From Pseudomonas batumici (GTDB lineage Bacteria; Pseudomonadota; Gammaproteobacteria; Pseudomonadales; Pseudomonadaceae), in the NCBI RefSeq assembly GCF_000820515.1, contig NZ_JXDG01000112.1, positions 1 to 63,576 of the forward strand: 63,576 bases of DNA, written 5' to 3'. The translations under genes and the position numbers were made by a program. Of this stretch, positions 16,128-25,600 are shown one piece after another (the first letter of the stretch is position 1; every line of letters starts with the position of its first letter). Under the pieces are notes generated by a model. That model was not told the DNA's origin, made no database searches, and saw only the letters and a program-made list of their open reading frames with translations.

Positions 16128-18611
16128 ATGCCGCGTAACGCTCTTTTCTGCCTGGGGGGCAGATTGCACCCGTTGCTGGGGGTGGCGCTGTGTAGCCAGC
16201 TGCTGTGGCCTCTCAATGCCTTGGCCGACACGGCCTACGACCAACTGATCCGGCAAGCCCGTGACGGCAGTTACACGCCGGCGCTGGTGCACTTGCGGCA
16301 ACTGCCCGCCGCACAACAATCCACCGGTCAGATCAGCGATCACCTGCTGATCGCCAGTTGGGCCGGGTTGGATGCCGAAGTGGTCAGCGTCTATGAAACC
16401 CAGGGCGCCCAGCGGACCCTGCCGACCCAGGCCCTGAGCGCCGTCGCCCATGCCTATCGCAACCTGAAACGCTGGAATGATGCCGAGCGCCTTTATCGCC
16501 TGGCCCTGCAGCGCGACCCGCAGAATGCCGACCTGCAACTGGGCCTGGCGGTTACCGAGGCCGATGGCGGTGATCCCCAGGATGCAGTGCGCCGGGCGCG
16601 CGAGCAGGTCGCCAGGCAGCCCAATGATCCGGCCCGGCGCATGGCCCTGGGGTACGCGCTGACCCGTTCGGGTGCCAACAATGAAGCCTTGTTCGAGTAC
16701 GACCAGGCCTTTGTCCGCGCCTCGGACAAACCCGAGGTCATTCGTGAATACCTGTTCGCCCTGGAGCGCGTGCGCATGCCGGAACCGGCCTTGCGCCTGG
16801 CCCAGCGGTATCCCGGGCTGATCGATGCGGCGGCGACCCGACGCCTTGAAGGCGAACTGGCTGCCGAGCGCGTGCGCCTGGCCGAATTGCCGACCCGCAG
16901 TGAGACAGAACGGTTTGTCATCGCCGATCGGGCATTGGCCGACTATGACCATTTGCTCGCCAGCGCGGCCGCGGACCCGCAAGCCCATGACGATGGGGTG
17001 CGCTGGCGGATTGACCGCTTGGGCGCGCTCAAGGCCAGGGCACGCAACGCCCAGGTAGTGGCCGAGTACCAGGCTTTGCTCGACGAAGGCGTGACGATCC
17101 CGGTCTACGCCCTGCGCTGGGTGGCGGCGGCCTATCTTGGGGTCCGCCAGCCGGAGCAGGCCGTGGTGCTGTATCGCCAGGTCCTCGCGTCGCCGGAGGC
17201 GGATCCCGCAAACCGGGTGGAGGACACCTCGGCGCTGGCCTATGCATTGGTTGAAACCGACCAGCCGGATGCAGCGCGTACGGTGGCGGACGATCTGGCC
17301 AAAGAGGTGCCGCCGCGCCATTTCCTCAAGGGTGGACCGGATGGCGTGGCCAACGACGAGTGGGTGGATGCCCGGCAGCTGGCGGCCCAGATGGGGCTCC
17401 ATGACGGAGCCCTGCCAACCAGCGAGAAAAACCTGGAGGAACTGGCCGTGCGGGCGCCAGGGGCGGTCGGCATGCGTGCGGCGGAGGCCGACATGTACCT
17501 GGCGCGTGACTGGCCGCGTCGTGCCGAGGCGCTGAACAAGGAAACCGAAAGTGCGGTACCGCGCGACCTGTCGCTGGAAATCTCCCAAGGCAATACCGCA
17601 CTGGCGTTGCAGGAGTGGCGTCAGCTCGACGTGCTCACCGACGACGTCTCCCAGCGCTTTCCAGAGAGTCCGCGGGTCCAGCGCCTGGAGCGTCTGCGTG
17701 ACGTTCATGATATGGCCGAACTGCGGGTGGAGGCCTATACCGGCAAGAGCTTCGGCGGCGGCAACGGCACCGATCCCGGGGTGGTCACCGGCACCCGTGA
17801 CTACGGTATTGAAAGCGTGCTCTACAGCCCGCCGATCAACGAAAACTGGCGACTGTTCGCCGGGGCCGGCTACGCCTTCGCCCGCTTCTCCGAAGGCGAC
17901 GCCCGGCGTCGCTGGCAACGCCTCGGGGCGGAGTATCGAGCCCGCGACATGACCCTCGAAGCCGAGGTCTCCAACCAGTCCTTCGGCTACGGCGACAGGC
18001 TCGGGGCGCGCCTGGCGGCTGCCTTCGATATCGACGATCACTGGCAATACGGCGCCAGTCTCGAACGTCTGGCGGCGGCCACGCCCTTGCGTGCCTTGAA
18101 GCACGACATCACGGCCGACTCGGCGAGCGGTTTCCTGCGCTGGCGCGCCAACGAAAGCCGCGAATGGAAGCTGGCCGTGACGCCCTCGCATTTCAGCGAT
18201 GGCAACAATCGCACCGAGGTGCTGTTGACAGGGCGCGAGGGCATCTACAGCACGGCTCATGTGCACGTGGATCTGGGTCTGGAGGTCAGTGCCAGTCACA
18301 ACAGCGAGAACCAGGACGTGCCGTACTTCAACCCCAAGTCCGATTTCAGCGTGTTGCCGACGGTGAATGTCGACCACGTTCTTTATCGCCGTTACGAAAC
18401 CCAGTGGAGCCAGCAGTTCCAGGTGGGGGCCGGGAGCTACAGCCAGCGCGACTTCTCGACCGGGGCGATCGCACTGTTGGGCTATGGCCAGAAGGTGAGC
18501 TGGAACGATGTGCTTGAGGTCGGGGCGAACCTGAGCTGGATCAGCCGCCCCTATGACGGCAACCGCGAACGCGACGTGCGGTTGCTCGTCGACTTGACCT
18601 ACCGTTTCTAG
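16128..18611 (+). CDS. pgaA: PgaA, outer-membrane exporter of poly-beta-1,6-N-acetylglucosamine
   Basis: 827 residues: signal peptide ending NALA-DT, a periplasmic TPR-rich domain (repeats such as HAYRNLKRWNDAERLYRLAL and AAYLGVRQPEQAVVLYRQVL), and a C-terminal beta-barrel from about residue 520 that ends with the outer-membrane signature LLVDLTYRF. This is the PgaA architecture and normal length. ATG 16128 is preferred over 16119, which would sit only two bases from the GGGG. It is first in pgaABCD, with pgaB 9 bases downstream. It binds and exports de-N-acetylated PNAG, a biofilm matrix polysaccharide. Confidence 0.93.
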   Translation: MPRNALFCLGGRLHPLLGVALCSQLLWPLNALADTAYDQLIRQARDGSYTPALVHLRQLPAAQQSTGQISDHLLIASWAGLDAEVVSVYETQGAQRTLPTQALSAVAHAYRNLKRWNDAERLYRLALQRDPQNADLQLGLAVTEADGGDPQDAVRRAREQVARQPNDPARRMALGYALTRSGANNEALFEYDQAFVRASDKPEVIREYLFALERVRMPEPALRLAQRYPGLIDAAATRRLEGELAAERVRLAELPTRSETERFVIADRALADYDHLLASAAADPQAHDDGVRWRIDRLGALKARARNAQVVAEYQALLDEGVTIPVYALRWVAAAYLGVRQPEQAVVLYRQVLASPEADPANRVEDTSALAYALVETDQPDAARTVADDLAKEVPPRHFLKGGPDGVANDEWVDARQLAAQMGLHDGALPTSEKNLEELAVRAPGAVGMRAAEADMYLARDWPRRAEALNKETESAVPRDLSLEISQGNTALALQEWRQLDVLTDDVSQRFPESPRVQRLERLRDVHDMAELRVEAYTGKSFGGGNGTDPGVVTGTRDYGIESVLYSPPINENWRLFAGAGYAFARFSEGDARRRWQRLGAEYRARDMTLEAEVSNQSFGYGDRLGARLAAAFDIDDHWQYGASLERLAAATPLRALKHDITADSASGFLRWRANESREWKLAVTPSHFSDGNNRTEVLLTGREGIYSTAHVHVDLGLEVSASHNSENQDVPYFNPKSDFSVLPTVNVDHVLYRRYETQWSQQFQVGAGSYSQRDFSTGAIALLGYGQKVSWNDVLEVGANLSWISRPYDGNRERDVRLLVDLTYRF

Positions 18612-18620
18612 GAGGGGTTG

Positions 18621-20621
18621 ATGATGCCCACGTTGATGCGTTGCATCCTGCTACTGGGAGCCTTGCTGGTCAGCGCCTGCGCCCAGAAGCCGATGCTGTT
18701 CGTCGAACCCGCGCAGCGGCCGGTGCCGATCAATCAAGCCCCCTGGCCGAAGAACCAGGTGCTGGCCCTCACCTACCATGACATCGCGGACAGCGATCCC
18801 GATCAGGCCGTGGTGGGCGTGCGGACCGAACGGCTGATCCAGCAGCTTGCGTGGTTGCGGGAGAACAACTATCGGCCGGTGAGCGTGGATCAGATCCTCG
18901 CGGCCCGCAAGGGCGGCCCGGAGTTGCCGCCCAAGGCGGTGCTGTTGACCTTCGATGACGGTTATTCGAGCTTCTATACCCGGGTGATGCCGGTGCTCAG
19001 GAGTTATCAATGGCCTGCCGTGCTGGCGCCGGTGGGGGTGTGGATCGATACCCCGGCGGACAAACCGGTGGATTTCGCCGGTCAGTTGCGTCCGCGCTCC
19101 GAGTTCCTGACCTGGGCGCAGATCAAGGAAGTCGCGGCTTCCGGGCTGGTGGAAATTGCCGCTCACACCAACGCCGGCCACCATGGCATGGTTGCCAACC
19201 CCCAGGGCAGCCTGCAACCGGCCGCGACGACCCGTGGTTATGACATGGCAACCGGTCGTTATGAAAGCGAGGCCGACTTCCGGAACCGTCTGCAGGAGGA
19301 CGTTACGGCCATCTCGACGAAGATCCGTGCGGCCACCGGTTACTCGCCGCGTGTCTGGATCTGGCCCTATGGTGCCGCCGACGGCACCGCGTTGAGCGTG
19401 ATCGCCGACCAGGGCTACACGATGGCGCTGACCCTGGAAGACGGCCTCGTCCGTCCCGATCAACTGATGAACAGCCCGCGTTTTCTCGTGGCCGCGGACC
19501 CCGATGGCGCCAGCTTCGCCAGCAATATCGTGGCGGTGCAGACCGTGACGCCGCTGCGCGTGATGCATATCGACCTGGATGATGTCTACGACCCGGACCC
19601 GGCCCGGCAGGAGATCAATCTGGGCAAGATGATCCAGCGCGTCGTGGACATGGGCGCCAATAGCGTTTTCCTGCAAGCGTTCGCCGATCCCGAAGGCGAC
19701 GGCCTGGCGCGCTCGCTGTACTTCCCCAACCGTCATCTGCCGGTGCGCGCCGACCTGTTCGACCGTGCCGCCTGGCAACTGCGCACCCGCGCCCACGTCA
19801 AGGTCTTCGCCTGGATGCCGGTGCTCGCTTTTGCCCTGGATGAAAAACTCCCCCGCGTGACGCGCTGGGACCCGGCTAGCGGGCAGACCTCGATTGACCC
19901 GAAACAGTACAAGCGCCTGTCGCCGTTCGACCCGAACGTACGGCGGATCATTGGCGAAATCTACGAAGACGTCGCCCGCCTGTCCTCGGTCGACGGCATT
20001 CTCTACCATGACGATGCGCTGCTGTCGGATTTCGAGGATGCCGGCCCTCAAGCGCTGCGCACCTATGCGGCCAACGGCCTGCCAGGCTCGATGAGCGCCT
20101 TGCGCGCCGACCCGGCGACCCTTCAGCGCTGGAGCCGTTTCAAGAGCCGCTACCTGGTCGACTTCACCGACGAGCTGACGGCCAAGGTCCGCGCGATTCG
20201 CGGGCCCCAGATCCAGACCGCGCGTAATCTGTTCGCCGAACCGGTGATCGATCCGCAAAGCGAAGCCTGGTTTGCCCAGAACCTCGATGACTTCCTGGCC
20301 AGCTACGACTGGACCGCGACCATGGCCATGCCGTTGATGGAGGGGCAGAGCGAGAAACACTCGGGTGACTGGCTGGAGGCATTGGTCGGTAAGGTCAAGC
20401 AACGCCCGGGTGCCCTCGACCGCACCGTGTTCGAACTGCAGGCCCGGGACTGGCGCCACAAGCCCGCGACGGACCTTGACGGCGAACAGCTGGCGGAGTG
20501 GATGGGCCAGCTCAAGCGCCAGGGCGCCACCAGTTTCGGCTACTACCCGGACAACTTTCTGGACGGCCGCCCGGCTGTCGATGTCGTGCGCCCCGCGCTT
20601 TCCAACTACTGGAATCCTTAG
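18621..20621 (+). CDS. pgaB: PgaB, PNAG N-deacetylase lipoprotein
   Basis: About 666 residues. The signal peptide ends in the lipobox LLVSAC. The N-terminal carbohydrate-esterase-4 domain shows LTYHDI, the metal and catalytic motif TFDDGYSSF and the HTNAGHH metal-binding histidines. The C-terminal glycoside-hydrolase-like domain (from about residue 310) has YHDDALLSDFED and EPVIDPQSEAWFAQNLDDFL. It partially deacetylates PNAG in the periplasm before PgaA exports it. Two ATGs (18621, 18624) and a TTG lie behind a strong GGAGGGG; the exact start is ambiguous by two codons. Confidence 0.93.
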   Translation: MMPTLMRCILLLGALLVSACAQKPMLFVEPAQRPVPINQAPWPKNQVLALTYHDIADSDPDQAVVGVRTERLIQQLAWLRENNYRPVSVDQILAARKGGPELPPKAVLLTFDDGYSSFYTRVMPVLRSYQWPAVLAPVGVWIDTPADKPVDFAGQLRPRSEFLTWAQIKEVAASGLVEIAAHTNAGHHGMVANPQGSLQPAATTRGYDMATGRYESEADFRNRLQEDVTAISTKIRAATGYSPRVWIWPYGAADGTALSVIADQGYTMALTLEDGLVRPDQLMNSPRFLVAADPDGASFASNIVAVQTVTPLRVMHIDLDDVYDPDPARQEINLGKMIQRVVDMGANSVFLQAFADPEGDGLARSLYFPNRHLPVRADLFDRAAWQLRTRAHVKVFAWMPVLAFALDEKLPRVTRWDPASGQTSIDPKQYKRLSPFDPNVRRIIGEIYEDVARLSSVDGILYHDDALLSDFEDAGPQALRTYAANGLPGSMSALRADPATLQRWSRFKSRYLVDFTDELTAKVRAIRGPQIQTARNLFAEPVIDPQSEAWFAQNLDDFLASYDWTATMAMPLMEGQSEKHSGDWLEALVGKVKQRPGALDRTVFELQARDWRHKPATDLDGEQLAEWMGQLKRQGATSFGYYPDNFLDGRPAVDVVRPALSNYWNP

Positions 20622-20624
20622 ATC

Positions 20625-21980
20625 ATGATGGATCGAATCCTGGCACTGATCGTCCTGGCGCTCGTCCTGGGGGTTCCCCTGGGCGTGGTTTTCCTGGTCA
20701 CCGGACAATTCCTGATGGACTTCGTGTTCTTCTACCCGTTGTTCATGTCGGGGTTGTGGATTGCCGGCGGCTTGTACTTCTGGCTGCACTGGGAGCGCCA
20801 TTGGCCCTGGGAGGCCGATACCTTGCCACCGCCGCTGCCGGGTGAACCGCTGATCTCGATCCTGATCCCTTGCTTCAACGAAGAGGATAACGTCGCCGAG
20901 ACCATCGAGGCCGCATTGGCCCAGCGTTACCCGAACATCGAAGTGATCGCCATCAATGACGGTTCCAAGGACAACACCGGCCAACTGCTGGATGAACTGG
21001 CGTTGCTGGACCCGCGCTTGCGGGTCATCCACTTGGCGCAGAACCAGGGCAAGGCGGTGGCCTTGCGGATGGGCACCGTGGCGGCGCGCAGCGAGTATTT
21101 GCTGTGCATCGACGGCGACGCCTTGCTGGCGCCGAACACGGCGGCCTACATGGTGGCGCCGTTGCTGCAGAACTCGCGCCTGGGGGCCGTCACCGGCAAC
21201 CCGCGGATCCGTACCCGCTCGACCCTGGTCGGGCGGGTCCAGGTCGGCGAATTTTCCTCGATCATCGGCTTGATCAAGCGCACACAGCGGGTCTTGGGGC
21301 GGATCTTCACCATCTCCGGGGTGATCTGCGCCTTCCGCCGCACCGCGCTGGACCGGGTGGGCTACTGGAGCCCGAACATGATCACCGAAGACATCGATGT
21401 CAGTTGGAAGCTGCAACTGGACCACTGGAGCATTTTCTACGAGCCGCGGGCCCTGTGCTGGATCCTCATGCCGGAAACCGTGCGCGGGCTGTGGAAACAG
21501 CGGTTGCGCTGGGCCCAGGGTGGGGCAGAAGTGTTGTTCAAGAACATCCGGGGTATCTGGCAGTGGCGCCATCGTTACCTGTGGCCGCTGTTGTTCGAAT
21601 ACTGCCTGTCGACGGGCTGGTCGTTCATCCTGCTGTTGTCGATCGTTTTCTATTGCCTGGGGCATTTTATCGAGATACCGGCCGCGATTGCCGTGCATCG
21701 CATTGTGCCACCGGCCTTTACCGGGCTGCTGCTGGCGACGGTCTGCCTGGGACAGTTTGCGGTCAGCGTGTTGATCGACCGCCGCTACGAAAGAGATCTC
21801 TGGAAAATCATGTTCTGGGTGGTCTGGTATCCGCTGGTGTTCTGGTTCATCAGCTTTTTCACCACCCTGGTCAGCTTTCCCCGGGTGTTGTTCGGTCAGA
21901 CCAACAAGCGAGCCCGCTGGGTCAGCCCGGATCGGGGGATCAAGCCTGTCGATGATGACAAGCAGAAGGTGCGCTCATGA
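20625..21980 (+). CDS. pgaC: PgaC, PNAG synthase (GT2 glycosyltransferase)
   Basis: 451 residues. Two N-terminal transmembrane helices precede a GT2 domain with SILIPCFNEEDNV, the DGSKDN nucleotide site, the DGD metal motif (CIDGDALL), TED (MITEDIDVSW) and QRLRW, the full set of processive synthase motifs; C-terminal helices follow. It polymerises UDP-GlcNAc into PNAG together with PgaD. In E. coli c-di-GMP binds both PgaC and PgaD. It begins 3 bases after pgaB and overlaps pgaD by 4. Confidence 0.95.
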   Translation: MMDRILALIVLALVLGVPLGVVFLVTGQFLMDFVFFYPLFMSGLWIAGGLYFWLHWERHWPWEADTLPPPLPGEPLISILIPCFNEEDNVAETIEAALAQRYPNIEVIAINDGSKDNTGQLLDELALLDPRLRVIHLAQNQGKAVALRMGTVAARSEYLLCIDGDALLAPNTAAYMVAPLLQNSRLGAVTGNPRIRTRSTLVGRVQVGEFSSIIGLIKRTQRVLGRIFTISGVICAFRRTALDRVGYWSPNMITEDIDVSWKLQLDHWSIFYEPRALCWILMPETVRGLWKQRLRWAQGGAEVLFKNIRGIWQWRHRYLWPLLFEYCLSTGWSFILLLSIVFYCLGHFIEIPAAIAVHRIVPPAFTGLLLATVCLGQFAVSVLIDRRYERDLWKIMFWVVWYPLVFWFISFFTTLVSFPRVLFGQTNKRARWVSPDRGIKPVDDDKQKVRS

Positions 21981-22489
21981 AAATCATCAGAACCCGCCAG
22001 CGGCCTTTCCTGGTGGTAGTCGACACGATCCTGACCCTGCTGGCCTGGACCGGCCTGTTGTATCTGCTGATCCAGGGGTTGTGGCCGTTGTTCGACGGGC
22101 ATACGGGGCCGCGAATCGATGTCTCGTTCTTCGATGCCCTCAATACCCTGGAGGTTTATCTGTGGATCGGCCTGTTGAATGCGGTGGTGTTGGTCAGCTG
22201 GGCGCGGTATCAACAGCGCAAGAGCCGTAGTTTCTCCCAACGCCGTTTGCCGGCGCCGGTGGTCGGGGATGAGGGGTTGAGTCGCAGCTTCAAGCTCAGT
22301 GAGGACAAGTTCGCCCGGATGCGCCAGTCCGCAAGGATGGTCGTGCACAACGATGAGCAGGGCGGGGTGCGTGAAGTGTTTACACACCTGTATCGTGTTG
22401 AGCCGCAGGAGCAACCGCGGCCGCTGGCGCCGCCGGCTCATCCTCACGTCATCCGGCTGTCGTCGGAGGATGAAGGCGACCGCGCCTGA
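21977..22489 (+). CDS. pgaD: PgaD, PNAG synthase accessory subunit
   Basis: 170 residues with two transmembrane helices (VVVDTILTLLAWTGLLYLLIQ and YLWIGLLNAVVLVSWA) and a charged cytoplasmic tail. Size, topology and position after pgaC identify it. PgaD supports PgaC activity and forms part of its c-di-GMP-responsive interface. Its tail (about 95 residues) is longer than I expect for the E. coli protein. ATGA overlaps the pgaC stop. Confidence 0.9.
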   Translation: MKIIRTRQRPFLVVVDTILTLLAWTGLLYLLIQGLWPLFDGHTGPRIDVSFFDALNTLEVYLWIGLLNAVVLVSWARYQQRKSRSFSQRRLPAPVVGDEGLSRSFKLSEDKFARMRQSARMVVHNDEQGGVREVFTHLYRVEPQEQPRPLAPPAHPHVIRLSSEDEGDRA

Positions 22490-22624
22490 GATTGTTCCAG
22501 GCTTGACCCGAATGCCATGGGCACCGCGCAGTGAACTCGAACGCGGTCCTTAACTATCTAATGCACGGGCACGATAGGCTGCGCTCTACGCTTTTCCCTT
22601 TTTCCATGGAACAAGGGAAACCGT

Positions 22625-25600
22625 ATGAACACCCGCGTAGAGGATCCTCGCAGGGAGGCCGCCGAGTCGGCCAATGAGGATGCAACGGCGGTTTTACCCG
22701 CCCCTGACGCCGCGCTGAAGCGCTTGGCCGAGAAACTCTCGGAGCGTCTCGCAACCTCGGAACGCCCCAGTCTGCTGCTCAACCGGCTCCAGGCGGCGCT
22801 GGTGCGTGGGCTCGATAGCCAGCACCGGCTCAAGAGGCTCTTCGAGCGGGCGCCGCAGATCGGCGCCGTGCTCAAACACTTATTGACCGAGACCTTCGGC
22901 CACGATCCGCACCGGCTCCTGTTCACCCCGCCATTGCGCAGCGGCGACGGGCAAACGGCGCGGACCCTGGCGCAGGTGGCCATGTCGCTGTTGCGTAATC
23001 CGTTTCTGTCCCTGGAGCCGGGCCATGGGGTTCGATTGAGCCTTGCCGACGAACCGGACAGCGTCCTGCGGCTGGACCCGGAGCAGGTCCTGGGGAGTCT
23101 GAAGGCCCTGGGGCTGTCTTCCAGGATCGACAACGCCCTGCGCAGCTATTGGCATCAGCCGGCCGACGATAGCAATGTCTCGCGGCGGGACCGGCTGATC
23201 GAACTGCACAAGCTGCTGTTTCACGACAAGGCCTTGCTGGCCTATGGCGTCGACGAGTTGTCCATTGCCGGGTTCAACATGCTGATGGGCTTGCTGGATG
23301 CACCGACCCCCGAAGCGCGGACGCTGGCCGGTGGTCGGTGGGCCCGTCTTGCGGTGTCGGAGCTGGTCTGGCCGGGAAAGGCGCAGGCGACGGTGGCGTT
23401 GAGCGGAGCCTTGCACTTGCAGGATGCCAGCAGGGCCGAGCGTGGCAGGCAGGTGGTTTTCGTACCCGGTATGTCGGCGGAGTTCTTCGAGTTTGCCAGC
23501 CCCGCCGAGCTGCAACGCGGGCTTGCGCAACTGTTCAACGCACCGGGCAACTATCGGCTCTGGCAGTTGCTGGCGTTGTCAGAGCGTCATCAGCTGTTTC
23601 CCCAACCGGATGGCCCGGCCCTGGCCTACCACTTCCAGGCCTGCGCGGCGCTCGCCGGCGATGCCCTGGCCCATAGCGCCCTGAGTCGGCTGGATACGCA
23701 ATTGGCTAATGAATGGGCCGCCGCGCTGTTGCTCAACACGGTGTGCATGCTGCCCGGGGGATTGACCGATGCCGGGCGTCTGACGCCGCTGCAGGCGGTC
23801 GAGGCCATGCAGGAGTCGCGCACGGCATTGACACGCTTGCCGCCCCTCGGGACGACGCTTGCGCATCTGCTTCGGCGCGACGAACTGCGCAGAATGTTCG
23901 AGATCACTTTCGGCAGCCTGGTGGCGGATCTTCCCGTGCGCCTGCGCCAGGGCAAGGTCCGGCAGCAGGAACGCGGCCTTCTCAAGCTGCTCGATGAGCA
24001 AGACCCGGGACGCGACACCCCGGCCTATAGCGAGCTGCTGGCGCGCCATAAGCTTTGGCGACAGCAGGCGGCTGATGTCCAGGGTCTGCTCCAGAACCGG
24101 GAAGGGCATTTCCAGTCGGCATTCTGGAGCACCCGGGACCAGGAGGGCCACGATCTTCCCGGCCAGTTGTTCAAAAGGCGCAGCCAGGGGCTTTTGCACG
24201 AGGCGCAGATGCAGCATCAGCTCGGGTTGATCGATCAGAAGGAGTTGGAGCGTGTGCTCGATGTGCTGCCGCCACCCCTGGTGGAGGTGCGGGTTGCCAA
24301 TGACACACGGATCGCCGCCATCAGCCTGGGGCCAGCGAACTCGCCCTGGTCGCTGACGGGGGCCTGCGTCATCAGTACCCGGCAAGCGTTGGCCGATCCG
24401 CGCGCGGGCACGTCGGCGCTGCTGTTTGTGCCGGGCCGGCTGGGCGGGCTGCAACGCTTCATGAGCCTCGACAGTCTCTCGCAACGGCTGGAGATCACCT
24501 TGCGCAGTCCGGAGTGCGACACCCTCTGGCCACTGATCCCCCGGGACCAGCGTGGCGAGGCGCGCAGTTGGGTGCGGAGTCGGCCTGTCGGCGAACCGAT
24601 ACCCATCCACTATCAGTCCATTGAAACGGACGCCCTGCGGCAGGGACTCCAGCAACAGGTCCAGGACCACCTTCGGGTTTGTCGGCTGATCGAGGGTGGC
24701 TTGCGGCCCTTCTCGGAAATCGGCGACGCCCGCAGCTCCCTGCAAATGCTGGCCCATGAGTTGGAGGAGAACCTCGGCGTCCCGGGTCACGATGCCCGGG
24801 AGCGCGCGCTGGACAAGGTGGCCGTCCTGCAACTCGGTGCCGTGCAGGCGCAGGGGCTTCCCGGCTGGTTGTCCGCGGCATCACGCGCGGACCGCCAGCA
24901 GTACGCACGACTGCTGGCCCGTTACCAGAAACATGTGCAGGCCCTGGAGCTCAAGCTGGAGCGTCAGTTGCCGGATCTGGATGACTTTGCCCGTGGGAAA
25001 ATCATCGAGCGGCTCAAGCAGGACGGCTTTTATCCGGGGCTGGATATCGACAAGCCGCTGTTCGATCTGCCCGACAGCGTCGAGCGGGTGTGGGTCGGGC
25101 ATCCTGAACGCACGGTGGCTGAGGCGGGTCCGAAGACGGTGGTCAGTGAGGCGCGCACTACCTACAGCCTCTTGCGCCTGGCCCTGGAAAACCTCGACCC
25201 GCAAGCGCCCTGGAGCAAACGTCGGTTGCAGCACGGACGGGTACTGGATCGTGCCTGGCAGCAGCGACTGACGCCGGGTTATCTGATGAGCACGATTTCG
25301 GCACTCGATCTTGGCGGCCACTACGACACCCTGATCCAGCGGGCTTTTTACGGTGTCGATGATCCCAGGCTCGAACCGCTACGGGCGTTCGATCAGGCGC
25401 TGCTGTACCGGCTGGTCAGGCAACGCGCCCGAATGGAGTTGTTCAGTGCCCGGCAACAGGGATTGAGCGACTGGGCCGCCGAGGTGTTCGAGAGGGCCCT
25501 GAGTGCGGAGTGCGCCACGGACCTGCGCAACGAGCGCCTTGAACTCGAATTGCACTTTGTCACCTTCGCCGGCCGGGCGTTTGCCCGGGCCCGGCATGTG

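Noticed and set aside
14270..16231. 653-residue minus-strand open frame
   Set aside because: Antisense to the DUF945 gene; Leu/Gln/Arg-rich shadow without domain or ribosome site.
16056..18377. 773-residue minus-strand open frame
   Set aside because: Antisense to pgaA, with no recognisable domain.
18651..21698. 1015-residue open frame on the minus strand
   Set aside because: Antisense to pgaB and pgaC, whose catalytic motifs are intact; composition (His, Gln, Arg) is that of a shadow.
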